From positions 1 to 64,000 of the forward strand of contig CALIKX010000047.1 in the NCBI GenBank assembly GCA_938017905.1: DNA of 64,000 bases. The letters are read 5' to 3'. The first letter of the stretch is position 1. The number at the start of each line of letters is the position of its first letter. Origin of the DNA: an uncultured Thermoleophilia bacterium (GTDB lineage Bacteria; Actinomycetota; Thermoleophilia; Miltoncostaeales; Miltoncostaeaceae). The notes under the pieces were generated by a model, which was not told the DNA's origin, did no database searches, and saw only the letters and a program-made list of their open reading frames with translations. A program made the translations under genes and the position numbers. This document shows, piece after piece, positions 7,974 through 16,860 of the stretch.

Positions 7974-9077
7974 ATGATCGACGCCATCCTGTCACGAGCA
8001 TCCGAGGGCGGGCGGATCACCGCCGACGAGGCCGTCCTGCTGTACGAGTCGGCTCCCCTCGAGGACCTCGGCGCCGCGGCCGACGCCGTGGCGCGCCGCC
8101 TGCACGGCGATGAGGTCACCTACAACGTCAACGCGCACCTCAACCCCACCAACATCTGCGTGGTGGGCTGCGGCCTGTGCGCGTTCGCCGTGTGGACCGA
8201 CCACGACCCCCGTGCATACGCCTACTCGGTGGACCAGTTGGTGGACCGTGCGCAGGAGCTGTCGGACCTCGGCATCACGGAACTGCACATCGTGGGGGGC
8301 ATGACCAAGGAGTACACCCTCGGCTACTACGAGGATCTCTTCCGCGAGCTCAAGGCCGCGCTCCCCGAGGTCTTCCTCACGGCCCTCACCGCGGTGGAGA
8401 TCGATTTCGTCGCGAAGTTGGAGCGCATCAGCGCCCGGGAGGCGCTGGAGCGCACGATGGCCGTGGGGCACGACACCATGCCGGGCGGTGGCGCCGAGGT
8501 GTTTAGCCCGCGGGTCCGTCGCATCATCGCCGACCGCAAGGTGGGAGCAGATGTCTGGCTCGACATCCACCGCGATGCGCACGAGATGGGCCTGAAGACG
8601 AACGCCACCCTCCTGTTCGGGCACTTCGAGACCCCCGCCGAGAAGGTGGACCACATGGTCCAACTGCGCGACCTGCAGGACCATGCGCTCGCGAACGAGC
8701 ACCCCGGCCGCTTCCAGGCCTTCATCCCGCTGCCGTTCCTGCCGGGCAACACCGAGTTCTCGTACCTGCCGGGTCCCTCGCGCGAGGAGAAGCTGCGCAC
8801 CATCGCCCTGTCGCGGCTGGTGCTCGACAACTTCCCGCACATCAAGGGTCACTGGGTGATGCTGGGCGAGGAGGTCACCTCCGAGGCCCTGTCCTACGGC
8901 CTGGATGACCTGTCGGGCACCCTTACCGAGGAGCGCATCGCGCACGCCACCACGGTCCAGACCCCGCTGGGGCTCACCCATGAGCGCATCCGCGAACTGG
9001 TCACGGCCGGGGGGCGCGCTCCCGTGGAGCGGGACTCCCTCTACGCGCGGGTGGCGCGGGAGCCGGTATCGGCCTAG
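7974..9077 (+). CDS. mqnE: Aminofutalosine synthase MqnE (radical SAM)
   Basis: 367 aa from ATG 7974. MqnE joins SAM-derived adenosyl radical to 3-[(1-carboxyvinyl)oxy]benzoate to make aminofutalosine, the second step of the futalosine route to menaquinone. The 4Fe-4S motif CVVGCGLC (CX3CX2C) follows LNPTNI at about residue 60. LHIVGGM, TALTAVEIDF, MPGGGAEVFSPRVRRI and TNATLLFGHFE match MqnE rather than MqnC. The leaderless TACGAT at 7962 sets the start. No other mqn gene lies in the window. The stop shares CTAG with the convergent ABC permease gene. Confidence 0.93.
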   Translation: MIDAILSRASEGGRITADEAVLLYESAPLEDLGAAADAVARRLHGDEVTYNVNAHLNPTNICVVGCGLCAFAVWTDHDPRAYAYSVDQLVDRAQELSDLGITELHIVGGMTKEYTLGYYEDLFRELKAALPEVFLTALTAVEIDFVAKLERISAREALERTMAVGHDTMPGGGAEVFSPRVRRIIADRKVGADVWLDIHRDAHEMGLKTNATLLFGHFETPAEKVDHMVQLRDLQDHALANEHPGRFQAFIPLPFLPGNTEFSYLPGPSREEKLRTIALSRLVLDNFPHIKGHWVMLGEEVTSEALSYGLDDLSGTLTEERIAHATTVQTPLGLTHERIRELVTAGGRAPVERDSLYARVAREPVSA

Positions 9078-9892
9078 GAGAGCGCCCGGCGCCGCAGGGC
9101 CATCGCCGCGCCCCAGGCGATCACCCCGCACCACGCCGCGGTCCACAGCACCGCGCCCCATGACGAGGCCGGCACCAGCACCACGTTGCCGTTGATCTCC
9201 AGTTGCGCCCCGGCCACCCCGGCCTCGGCGCGGTACTGCATGTCGCTCAGCATCGGCGAGGTGATCGCGCGGGGGAACACCAGGTACAGGGTGGTGACCA
9301 GCCCTGACCAGGCGGTGCCGATGGCGTCGGCGTTCACCGCGGCCATCAGGTTGGCCAGGGACAGGCACGAGACGTAGAGGAAGACGGCCACGATCCCCGA
9401 GGCCACGGGGCCCAGGGCCACGCTGCAGAGCGCCGCGACCACCAGCACCAGCACCATGTTCAGCAGCATGGCCAGCCCGTGGACCGCCAGCGGCCCGTCT
9501 CCGCCCTGGCCGATGATGAGCGAGCACACCGCCGCCAGGGCGATCCAGATGGCGAAGACGCCCACCAGCACGGCCAGCCGGCCCGCGATCCTGCCCAGCA
9601 TCACCCCGGGCCGCGGGGTGCCGGTGGCCACCTGCAGCCCCACCCAGCCGGCGTCGGCATCACGGTTGGCCGCGCTCGCGCCCAGCGTGGCCGCCACGGC
9701 GAGCCCCGCCACCAGGCAGACGGCCGCGGTCCATGAGCGCATGGTGTCGATGCCGGCCGCACCGTCGCGGCCGGCGGCCACCACGGCGCCGGCGATGATG
9801 ATCGCGGCCCCCACCAGCAGGAGCACCATGGGCCACCGGCGCCGGCTGATGCCGCGCGCCTCGATGCGGCCGATCACCGCCACCGGGTTCAC
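9074..9892 (-). CDS. ABC-2 type membrane protein, partner of the adjacent ATPase
   Basis: 272 aa from GTG 9892 (GTGA overlap with the ATPase stop). Six hydrophobic segments, for example WPMVLLLVGAAIIIAGAVVA, AAVCLVAGLAVAATLGA, LAVLVGVFAIWIALAAVCSL and ASSWGAVLWTAAWCGVIAWG, with a large external loop before the last. The layout fits the permease of a small ABC-2-like exporter. It ends a minus-strand operon after corA, HIT, manB, ferredoxin and ATPase genes. Substrate unknown; because the partner ATPase is degenerate, transport activity is uncertain. Confidence 0.75.
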   Translation of the reverse strand: MNPVAVIGRIEARGISRRRWPMVLLLVGAAIIIAGAVVAAGRDGAAGIDTMRSWTAAVCLVAGLAVAATLGASAANRDADAGWVGLQVATGTPRPGVMLGRIAGRLAVLVGVFAIWIALAAVCSLIIGQGGDGPLAVHGLAMLLNMVLVLVVAALCSVALGPVASGIVAVFLYVSCLSLANLMAAVNADAIGTAWSGLVTTLYLVFPRAITSPMLSDMQYRAEAGVAGAQLEINGNVVLVPASSWGAVLWTAAWCGVIAWGAAMALRRRALS

Positions 9893-10500
9893 CCGGGCGC
9901 CCCGTCCACGAGGTGCATGCTGGCCCCGAGGAGGGCCGGAAGGCCCCCGGGGTCCTTGGAGGCCGCGAGCACCGCGGCGCCGCGCGCCATGGCGCGGCGT
10001 ATCGCCGCGGTCGTCTCGGGGAACTCCCAGGGGTCGTCCAGCACCAGGAGGTCGGGCTCGCCGATGAGTGCGCACGCGAGTGAGGTGCGGCGCACGTCCT
10101 CCACCTCCAGCGATTCCACCCGCATGTCCGGCTGCTCCATCCCGGCCTCGTCGATGGCCCGTGCGGCCTCGGCGCGTCCGTGGCCGCCCAGTTCGGCGAC
10201 CATGTCCACCACCTCGCGGGCGCGCAGGCCGAACCCGAACGGCCATGACTGCGGAGCCCAGCCGATCCGCCGGAGCGTCGCGGGGTCGCCCGGGGGCGCC
10301 CCCAGCACGGTGGTGTCGCCTCCCGGCCCGGCAAGACCCAGGACTGCGCGGAGCACGCTGGACTTCCCCGAGCCCCTGTCGCCGGTGATGAGCAGGCCGG
10401 CACCCGCATGCAGGTCGATGTTCACGCCCCGCACGGCGAGTTCGCCACCCCGCTGGTACCGCACCTCGATGGCGCGGGCGCGGATGACCGGGTCAGTCAA
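9889..10500 (-). CDS. Short ABC-type ATPase with degenerate signature motif
   Basis: 203 aa from TTG 10500 (GGAG 4 nt upstream), overlapping the ferredoxin stop by 8 bp. Walker A is GDRGSGKSS (residues 40-48) and a Q-loop APQSW is visible. Walker B reads DLLVLDDP, with Asp where the catalytic Glu normally sits. The LSGGQ signature is replaced by LEVEDVRR before TSLACALIGEP, and the switch His is replaced (AASKD). ATP binding looks possible, but a normal hydrolysis cycle does not. It pairs with the downstream permease by GTGA overlap. Confidence 0.75.
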   Translation of the reverse strand: MTDPVIRARAIEVRYQRGGELAVRGVNIDLHAGAGLLITGDRGSGKSSVLRAVLGLAGPGGDTTVLGAPPGDPATLRRIGWAPQSWPFGFGLRAREVVDMVAELGGHGRAEAARAIDEAGMEQPDMRVESLEVEDVRRTSLACALIGEPDLLVLDDPWEFPETTAAIRRAMARGAAVLAASKDPGGLPALLGASMHLVDGAPG

Positions 10501-10723
10501 TCTTCTCCAGGCGGATGGCCTCCTGCGGACAGTCGTCCACGGCCTCGCGCACGGCGTCCGCGAGGGATGGACCAAGCACCTCGTCCGACGCGGACGACAG
10601 GTTGGTCTCGTCGTCCACGGTGAAGACCCCGGGCAGGCGCGCGATGCACACGCGGGTGCCCATGCACATGTCGTGGTCCACCGTGAGGCGGTACCGCTCG
10701 CCGTCGATCGTGATCTCGGCCAT
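10493..10723 (-). CDS. [3Fe-4S] ferredoxin, P450-partner type
   Basis: 76 aa. Three cysteines in the CX5C...CP pattern: C20-MGTRV-C26 and a CPQEA near residue 65, the ligand set of single-cluster [3Fe-4S] ferredoxins that feed electrons to actinobacterial cytochromes P450 and other oxygenases. VFTVDDE and DDCPQEAIRLE are typical flanks. The ATG lies 1 nt after the manB stop, and the gene overlaps the ATPase start, so it is translated within this operon. No P450 or reductase gene is in the window, so the partner is unknown. Confidence 0.88.
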   Translation of the reverse strand: MAEITIDGERYRLTVDHDMCMGTRVCIARLPGVFTVDDETNLSSASDEVLGPSLADAVREAVDDCPQEAIRLEKID

Positions 10724-10724
10724 C

Positions 10725-12077
10725 TCAACCCTCCCTGATGATCTCGAGCACCTCATCGCGCCTGCGCTCCATGTCGGCCTCCGACACGAGCGACTCGAGG
10801 TTGAGGCGCAGGAGCGGTTCGGTGTTCGAGGGGCGCACGTTGAAGTGCCAGTCGTCGTAGGCGACGGACAGGCCGTCCACCTCGGCCTGACGGCCGTCCG
10901 CGTAGCGTGCCCGAAGCCGGTCGATCGCCGCCCCGGCATCGTCCACCGTGGAGTTGATCTCCCCGGAGATGTGGTACCGCTCGCGGAGCGCCTGCACCAT
11001 CTCCGACAGCGTCTGCCCGGAGGTGGCCAGGATCTCCAGCACCATGAGCGCGGGGATCAGTCCCGAGTCGGCGTACGAGAACTCGCGGAAGTAGTAGTGG
11101 CCGCTCACCTCACCGGCGAACACGGCGTCCACCTCGCGCATCCGCCGCTTGATGAACGCATGGCCCACGCGGAACTCATCCGGCGTTCCCCCGGCCGCGA
11201 TGATGGAGTCGCGCACGGCCCAGGATGCGCGCAGGTCGTACACGACCGTGGCGGGGCCGACCCGCTCCAGGATGTGCCGTGCGAGCAGCGCCGTGAGGAA
11301 GTCGCCGGCGACGAAGCCGCCCTTCTCGTCGATGAAGAAGCAGCGGTCGGCGTCGCCGTCCCACGCGATGCCGACGTCCGCGCCATTCTCCATCACCGCG
11401 CCCTCGATGAAGGCACGGTTCTCCTCCAGTAGGGGGTTGGGCTCATGGTGCGGGAAGCGCCCGTCGGGCTCCAGGAAGCACGGGACGGCGTCGATGTCGA
11501 TGCGCTCCAGCACCGGTGGCAGGTACACGCCCGCCATGCCGTTCGCGGCATCCAGCACCACGCGCAGGCCACGGATTGCCGGGGCATCCACGAAGCCCAT
11601 ACAGCGGTCCACGAACCGGTCGAGCAGGCCGTCGTCCACCGACTCGGCGCCTGGGGTGGCCGCCGGGCCGGGCTCACCGGCCAGTGCGAGCCGGCCGATC
11701 TCCGCGATCCCGGTATCCCCCGACAGCGGCAGTGCGCCCGCGGTGACCATCTTCACACCGGTGTACGCGGGCGGGTTGTGGCTGGCGGTGATGGCCGCGC
11801 CGGCGTCGTAGCCGCCCTCGTCCACCGCGAAGTAGAGCATCTCGGTGGCGGCCAGCCCGAGCGCGGTCACATCGGCCCCGGCCGATCGCGCCCCGCGGAT
11901 GAACGCGGCACTGATGCCCGGCGACGACAGGCGCACGTCGTGACCCACCGCCACGCGGCGCGCACCGGTGACGGCGATGAACGCCCGGCCCACGTGCTCG
12001 GCGCCCTCCTCGTCGATCTGCTCGCCGTAGAGGCCGCGGATGTCGTACGCCTTGAATACCCCCGGGTCCAGGGTCAT
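10725..12077 (-). CDS. manB: Phosphomannomutase/phosphoglucomutase
   Basis: 450 aa, the normal length. The alpha-D-phosphohexomutase signatures are all present: FKAYDIRG at the N-terminus, the phosphoserine loop ITASHNPPAYTG, the metal loop WDGDADRCFF, the sugar loop GEVSGHYYF and the phosphate-binding RPSNTEPLLRLN. It should convert mannose-6-P to mannose-1-P (and probably glucose phosphates) for GDP-mannose and cell-envelope glycans. It overlaps the HIT gene stop as ATGA and is followed after 1 nt by a ferredoxin gene, an odd neighbour. Mannose versus glucose preference cannot be read from motifs alone. Confidence 0.93.
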   Translation of the reverse strand: MTLDPGVFKAYDIRGLYGEQIDEEGAEHVGRAFIAVTGARRVAVGHDVRLSSPGISAAFIRGARSAGADVTALGLAATEMLYFAVDEGGYDAGAAITASHNPPAYTGVKMVTAGALPLSGDTGIAEIGRLALAGEPGPAATPGAESVDDGLLDRFVDRCMGFVDAPAIRGLRVVLDAANGMAGVYLPPVLERIDIDAVPCFLEPDGRFPHHEPNPLLEENRAFIEGAVMENGADVGIAWDGDADRCFFIDEKGGFVAGDFLTALLARHILERVGPATVVYDLRASWAVRDSIIAAGGTPDEFRVGHAFIKRRMREVDAVFAGEVSGHYYFREFSYADSGLIPALMVLEILATSGQTLSEMVQALRERYHISGEINSTVDDAGAAIDRLRARYADGRQAEVDGLSVAYDDWHFNVRPSNTEPLLRLNLESLVSEADMERRRDEVLEIIREG

Positions 12078-12559
12078 GCGCCGAACCCCGGCCTCAGCGC
12101 GGCGTAGGTCTCCTCCAGGCTCTGCGGCATCACGCGCACGTCTCCTGTCGATGTCATGAAGTTGGTATCGCCGTTCCAGCGCGGAACCAGGTGCAGGTGA
12201 AGATGGTCCGCGATGCCTGCGCCCGCCGCCGCGCCTTGGTTCATACCGAGGTTGAATCCGTGGGGCGACATCGCCCCGGAGACCACCTCCTGCGCCATCC
12301 GCGCGAGTTCCATCATCTCAGCCCGCGCAGGGGCATCGAGGTCCGTGAGCCGGTCCACGTGCGCGAAGGGGACGACCATCAGGTGCCCGGACGCGTACGG
12401 GTAGGCGTTCAGCACGACGAAGCAGTGATCGCCCCGGTCGAGGATGAGCGCCCGGGCATCGTCGCCCAGCGCCGGTAGCTCGCAGAACACGCAGCGGGGC
12501 CCCTCGAACTCATGGTCATGCTCGGCGGACACGTAGGCCATTCTCCACGGCGCCCACAT
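12074..12559 (-). CDS. HIT family nucleotide hydrolase/phosphorylase
   Basis: 161 aa from ATG 12559 (MWAPWRMAYV, the usual start of this subgroup); a GTG at 12592 would add 11 residues and overlap the corA end. The histidine triad is HLHLHLVPRW. CVFCELPA near the N-terminus and PYASGHLMVVPF match the Ap4A-phosphorylase-like actinobacterial HIT proteins. In mycobacteria the equivalent (Rv2613c) splits Ap4A by phosphorolysis. Overlaps manB as ATGA. Confidence 0.88.
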   Translation of the reverse strand: MWAPWRMAYVSAEHDHEFEGPRCVFCELPALGDDARALILDRGDHCFVVLNAYPYASGHLMVVPFAHVDRLTDLDAPARAEMMELARMAQEVVSGAMSPHGFNLGMNQGAAAGAGIADHLHLHLVPRWNGDTNFMTSTGDVRVMPQSLEETYAALRPGFGA

Positions 12560-12582
12560 GATCTGCCTGCCGGGCGGATCCC

Positions 12583-13581
12583 CTACAGCCACGTGCGCTT
12601 GCGGAAGTACCAGAGCACGCCGCCCGCCAGCCCCACGATGATCACGAGGAGGGCGATGAACGACGCCACGCCGTGCCGTGCGAACGGGAGCCCGTCGATG
12701 TTCATGCCGTAGAAGCCCGTGATCAGCGTGAGCGGCAGGATCACCGCGGAGATGATCGTGAGCAGCGCGAGCATGTCGTTCAGCCGGTGCGTGATGACCG
12801 ACTCGTTGGTGGCCTCGAGCGCCTCGGCCACCTCCTTGTAGTTCTCCAGCGAGTCCCAGATGCGCTCGTTCTTGTCGACGATGTCGTCGAAGTAGATCTC
12901 GAGGTCCTCGGGCGCATAGCGCTGTACCGCGCGCTCCAGCATGCGCAGGGTGGGGCGCTGCGGCTTGATCACCTTGCGGTAGTTGATGATCTCCTGCTTC
13001 ACGTTCGAGATGTCGCGCACCAGCTCGCGGCTCTGGCCCTCGAAGATGGCGTCCTCGAGTGCGTCCAACTTGAAGCCGATCTTGTCGAGGATCGGGAAGC
13101 AGTAGTCGAACATCTGGTCGACGATCTCGTACAGCAGGAAGCCCGAGCCCTTCGACATGTAGTCGAACCGGGCATCGTCACGCGTCTCGCATCGCGACCA
13201 GAGCGCGGAGATCGGCTTCAGCGGCTCCTTGGGGATGGTGATGAGCAGTCCGGGGCCGATGAACACGTTCAGCTCGGTGGCCTGCAGGCGCCCGGTCCGC
13301 TTGTCGAAGCGGGGGAAGTGCAGCACCAGGAACACGTAGCCGTCGTACTCGTCGATCTTCGACCGCTGCCGGCGCCGCGAGAGCACATCCTCGAGGTCCA
13401 GCGGGTGGAAGTCCTGGTGCTCGGCCAGCCAGGCGGTCTCCGCCTCGGTCGGCTCCTCGATGTTCAGCCAGGTGAGGCCGTGGGCCTCCAGGCGCTGGAC
13501 GTCGGGCCGGTCTCGCTCAGGGGCGACCAGCGCGGAGGCCCCGCGCTTGGACGTGCGACGGATGTTGGGAAGGCTCGCCAT
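12583..13581 (-). CDS. corA: CorA-type Mg2+/Co2+ transporter
   Basis: 332 aa. The C-terminus has the two CorA membrane helices, MLALLTIISAVILPLTLITG and SFIALLVIIVGLAGGVLWYF, with the signature YGMNIDGLP between them and a basic RKRTWL tail. The large acidic N-terminal cytoplasmic domain includes the long stalk helix. ATG 13581 has GAGGGG 8 nt upstream, and a -10-like TACACT at 13637-13632 gives a leader of about 45 nt. First gene of the minus-strand operon ending at the ABC permease. Confidence 0.93.
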   Translation of the reverse strand: MASLPNIRRTSKRGASALVAPERDRPDVQRLEAHGLTWLNIEEPTEAETAWLAEHQDFHPLDLEDVLSRRRQRSKIDEYDGYVFLVLHFPRFDKRTGRLQATELNVFIGPGLLITIPKEPLKPISALWSRCETRDDARFDYMSKGSGFLLYEIVDQMFDYCFPILDKIGFKLDALEDAIFEGQSRELVRDISNVKQEIINYRKVIKPQRPTLRMLERAVQRYAPEDLEIYFDDIVDKNERIWDSLENYKEVAEALEATNESVITHRLNDMLALLTIISAVILPLTLITGFYGMNIDGLPFARHGVASFIALLVIIVGLAGGVLWYFRKRTWL

Positions 13582-13674
13582 CGTCGAGTCCCCTCGTCGC
13601 GGAAATGAACGGTGCACACGGCATCTGGAGGAGTGTATCGCGCGATCGGCCCCCGCCGGACTACTCTGCCATCC
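13582..13674. promoter_or_regulatory. Divergent spacer corA / trpF
   Basis: 93 bp. corA side: TACACT (13637-13632) and Shine-Dalgarno GAGGGG (13595-13590). trpF side: TACTCT (13662-13667) ending 7 nt before GTG 13675 with no Shine-Dalgarno, so the trp operon mRNA is probably leaderless. This leaves no room for a trp leader-peptide or T-box attenuator upstream of trpF. Confidence 0.55.
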
Positions 13675-14319
13675 GTGTTGCGCGAGCCGAGGATCAAGTT
13701 CTGCGGCGTCACCCACCCCGCGGACGTGGACATGTGCATCGGCGCCGGCGCCTGGGCGATCGGCGCCGTGATGACGCCGCACGGACCCCGCGCGCTGGGC
13801 GCCGACGCCGCACGGGTGCTGATGCGCGAGGTGCCGCAGGGCACCGAGCGCGTTGGCGTCTTCGTGCAGCCGACGGCCGATGCGGTGGCCCGGGCCGTGG
13901 ATGCCTGCGGCCTCACCCGCATCCAGGTGCATGGGGTGGATGACCCCCGCCCGCTCGCCGCCGCGGCGGGCGTGCCCGTCACCGTCGCCATCGCCCTCGA
14001 GGACGAGGCATCGATCGCGCGGGCCGATGGCGCCGACTGCGACCTCGTGCTCTTCGACGCGGCGGTGCCCGGTGCACACGGGGGCACGGGAGTCCGGGCC
14101 GATTGGGGCCTGCTCGAGCGCCGGCGCCCGGCGCGTCCCTTCGCACTGGCCGGTGGCCTCACCGCCGATGTGGTTGGTGACGCCGTGCGGCGCCTGCGGC
14201 CATTTGTCCTCGACGTGTCCAGCGGGGTGGAGGGTGCCGTCGCGGGGCGCAAGGATCCCGTGCGCGTGCGCGCGTTCGCGCAGGCGGTCCGTGCGGCGGC
14301 CATGGAGGAGGCGGCATGA
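13675..14319 (+). CDS. trpF: Phosphoribosylanthranilate isomerase
   Basis: 214 aa from GTG 13675. A TIM barrel with [13 protein letters not shown] (Cys general base at the end of strand 1), [46 protein letters not shown] and [17 protein letters not shown] (the catalytic Asp and phosphate loop). Catalyses the Amadori rearrangement of PRA to CdRP in tryptophan synthesis. Overlaps trpB as ATGA. trpC, trpD and trpE are not in the window, so the pathway genes are split. Confidence 0.92.
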   Translation: MLREPRIKFCGVTHPADVDMCIGAGAWAIGAVMTPHGPRALGADAARVLMREVPQGTERVGVFVQPTADAVARAVDACGLTRIQVHGVDDPRPLAAAAGVPVTVAIALEDEASIARADGADCDLVLFDAAVPGAHGGTGVRADWGLLERRRPARPFALAGGLTADVVGDAVRRLRPFVLDVSSGVEGAVAGRKDPVRVRAFAQAVRAAAMEEAA

Positions 14320-15503
14320 GCGTCAACATGAGGTTCGGTCCCTATGGCGGCCGGTACGTGCCCGAGACGGTCATCGGTGCGCTGGATGAGCTGACCGAGG
14401 CCTACAAGCACTATTGCGACGACCCGGACTTCCGGAGCGAACTGGGGGTCCTTCTCGGGCACTATGTCGGCCGGCCCACGCCGCTGTACCGGGCGCGGCG
14501 CCTCGAGGAGGCCTGGGGGCTCGACGACGGCCTGTGGTTCAAGCGCGAGGACCTCTGCCACACCGGCGCGCACAAGATCAACAACGCCCTGGGGCAGGTC
14601 CTGCTCGCCCGCCGCATGGGCAAGCAGCGCATCATCGCCGAGACCGGTGCCGGCCAGCATGGCGTGGCAACCGCGACGGCCTCCGCGCTGGTCGGCCTGG
14701 GGTGCCGTGTGTACATGGGCCGCACCGATATGCAGCGTCAGCGCCTCAACGTGATCCGCATGCGCATGCTGGGCGCGGAGGTGACGCCCGTGGATTCCGG
14801 CAGCGGCACGCTGAAGGACGCCACCAGCGAGGCCATCCGCGATTGGGTGACCAATGTGGACACCACCCACTACATCATCGGATCGGCGGTGGGACCCGCT
14901 CCGTACCCCGAGATCGTCGCCGAGTTCCAGTCGGTCATCGGCATCGAGGCGCGCGCCCAGATGCTGGAGGAGACGGGCGGACTTCCGGGCACCGTGGTGG
15001 CCTGCGTCGGGGGTGGATCCAACGCCATCGGCACCTTCCGCGGCTTCATCGACGACCCGGACGTGGCGCTGGTGGGCGTGGAGGCCGGGGGCGAGGGTCC
15101 GGCCGGGCGCCATGGGGCGTCGCTCGCGCTCGGGCGGCCCGGCGTTCTGCATGGTTCGTACTCGTACCTGCTGCAGGACGATGACGGACAGGTGGCCGAG
15201 GCGCATTCGGTATCCGCGGGGCTGGACTACCCGGGCGTCGGCCCGGAGCACTCGTACCTGCGCGATATCGGCCGCGTCCGCTACGTGGACGCCACCGACG
15301 AGGCCGCCCTCTCGGCGTTCCTGGAGTGCTCCCGCCGGGAGGGCCTCATCCCGGCCCTCGAGACATCGCACGCCCTGGCGCACGTCCGGGACGCGGCATC
15401 GCAGTTGCGGCAGGCAGGTCCGGTCCTGATCTGCCTCTCGGGCCGCGGCGACAAGGACGTGGATCAGGCCGGCGCGGCCCTGGGAATCGACGCCAGTGCC
15501 TGA
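14316..15503 (+). CDS. trpB: Tryptophan synthase beta chain
   Basis: 395 aa, standard TrpB1 length. PLP Lys in [25 protein letters not shown]; the PLP phosphate loop [33 protein letters not shown]; and the C-terminal LSGRGDKDV. Condenses indole with serine. It is translationally coupled to trpF (ATGA) and overlaps trpA by 8 bp, giving a tight FBA unit that lets the alpha2beta2 complex be made in equal amounts. Confidence 0.97.
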   Translation: MSVNMRFGPYGGRYVPETVIGALDELTEAYKHYCDDPDFRSELGVLLGHYVGRPTPLYRARRLEEAWGLDDGLWFKREDLCHTGAHKINNALGQVLLARRMGKQRIIAETGAGQHGVATATASALVGLGCRVYMGRTDMQRQRLNVIRMRMLGAEVTPVDSGSGTLKDATSEAIRDWVTNVDTTHYIIGSAVGPAPYPEIVAEFQSVIGIEARAQMLEETGGLPGTVVACVGGGSNAIGTFRGFIDDPDVALVGVEAGGEGPAGRHGASLALGRPGVLHGSYSYLLQDDDGQVAEAHSVSAGLDYPGVGPEHSYLRDIGRVRYVDATDEAALSAFLECSRREGLIPALETSHALAHVRDAASQLRQAGPVLICLSGRGDKDVDQAGAALGIDASA

Positions 15504-16290
15504 GGCCGGCGCCGCGCGCCTCGAGCGCGCCTTCCGCGACGCCGGGCGTCCGCTCTTCGTCCCGTACGTGATGGGCGGCTACCCCGACCTCGACGCCAGC
15601 CGGCGCCACGCGCGGCTGCTCGCCCGCCACGCCGACATCATCGAACTCGGCATCCCCTTCTCGGACCCCCTTGCGGATGGTCCCACCATCCAGGCGGCGG
15701 GTCAGGCGGCACTGGATGCCGGCATCCGCCCATCGGACGTGCTGGCCATCGCAGACGACCTGCGCGATGGGCCGCCCGTGGTGGTGATGACCTACTTCAA
15801 CACCGTCATCGCCCACGGCGCGGCGGAGTTCATGGCCGAGGCCGCATCGCACGGCGTGGCGGGGCTGATCATCCCGGACCTGCCCGTGGACGAGGCCGCC
15901 GACATCCGTGCCGCCGCCCGCGCGGCCGGGGTGGCTCTGATCGCGCTCGCGGCCCCCACCACTGACGACGCGCGCATGCAGCAGATCGGCGCGGAGGCCG
16001 AGGGGTTCGTCTACCTGGTGGCCGTGACCGGGGTGACGGGCGGCGAGATGAGCATGGATGACCGCCTGCGCGCGCTGGCCGATCGCGCGCGGCGTCACAT
16101 CCCGGTCCCGGTGGTCGTGGGCTTCGGCGTGCGCACCCCTGAGCAGGCGGCCCAGATCGGTCAGATCGCCGACGGCGTGGTGATCGCGAGCGAGATCATC
16201 CGGCGCATCGGTGATGCCCCGGATCCCCCCGCGGCCGACGCCGCGGTGGATGCCTTCGGGGCGGGGATCGCGGAGGCGCTGGCCCGCTAG
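15496..16290 (+). CDS. trpA: Tryptophan synthase alpha chain
   Basis: 264 aa from GTG 15496. Catalytic Glu in [16 protein letters not shown] (about residue 50) and catalytic Asp in [21 protein letters not shown] and [13 protein letters not shown] form the phosphate-binding region. Cleaves indole-3-glycerol phosphate to indole. Starts 8 bp before the trpB stop. The stop shares CTAG with the convergent unknown gene, closing the trpFBA unit. Confidence 0.95.
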   Translation: MPEAGAARLERAFRDAGRPLFVPYVMGGYPDLDASRRHARLLARHADIIELGIPFSDPLADGPTIQAAGQAALDAGIRPSDVLAIADDLRDGPPVVVMTYFNTVIAHGAAEFMAEAASHGVAGLIIPDLPVDEAADIRAAARAAGVALIALAAPTTDDARMQQIGAEAEGFVYLVAVTGVTGGEMSMDDRLRALADRARRHIPVPVVVGFGVRTPEQAAQIGQIADGVVIASEIIRRIGDAPDPPAADAAVDAFGAGIAEALAR

Positions 16291-16787
16291 AAGGGGTAGG
16301 TGCGCATGAAGCGCAGGAGCGCGTCGATCTCCTCGTCCTCGACCGGCCGGTCCGGCGCGGGGTCGTCGATGCTCTCCAGGTACTGCATGCGCACGAGGCG
16401 CCCGAAGTCGCTGTCCCCGGAGTGCATCTCGGCGAAGGTGCCCCACCACACGAAGTCGGCGCGGCCCCCCCACGGCTGCCCGAGCGCGGCGATGACCCGC
16501 ATGGGGTCGGCACCCTCGTCGGGCACCGCCCGCACGGCCGTGCGGGTCGTCTCAACAAGGTCGTCGAAGTCCGGCCAGCTGTCGGGGTCGAGCAGGAGGA
16601 CGGGCACGACCTCCACCATGAAATCCGCCGCCTCGTCATGGTCCGCGAACCACATGAAGGTGCCGGCCCCCTGATTCGGGGGCGGCACCGGATCGCGGGA
16701 GAAGATGCCCACGGGGAACTCGCGCGGGTCGCGTGCGGTGGTGATGGCGAGCGCGCGCCCGCGGGAGAGACCAGACCATTCGTGCAT
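16287..16787 (-). CDS. Unknown 166-aa soluble protein
   Basis: 166 aa, MHEWSGLSRGRALAITTARD onward. Rich in Trp, Phe and acidic residues (TFMWFADHDEAADFMVE and RADFVWWGTFAEMHSGDSDF). No signal peptide, membrane segment or known domain recognised. Leaderless-type promoter: TACGCT (16799-16794) ends 6 nt before the ATG. Convergent with trpA through CTAG. The balanced composition and aromatic clusters make a real folded protein likely. Function unknown. Confidence 0.7.
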   Translation of the reverse strand: MHEWSGLSRGRALAITTARDPREFPVGIFSRDPVPPPNQGAGTFMWFADHDEAADFMVEVVPVLLLDPDSWPDFDDLVETTRTAVRAVPDEGADPMRVIAALGQPWGGRADFVWWGTFAEMHSGDSDFGRLVRMQYLESIDDPAPDRPVEDEEIDALLRFMRTYPF

Positions 16788-16860
16788 GGCGTGAGCGTAC
16801 CCGCAACCGCGCGCCCGGGAGCGACCGGCGCGCCGAGAGGTGGCGCTAGCATCGCGCCCC
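16788..16860. promoter_or_regulatory. Divergent leaderless promoters, unknown gene / polysaccharide deacetylase
   Basis: 73 bp. Minus: TACGCT at 16799-16794, 6 nt from ATG 16787. Plus: TAGCAT at 16847-16852, 8 nt from ATG 16861. No Shine-Dalgarno at either start. Confidence 0.55.
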
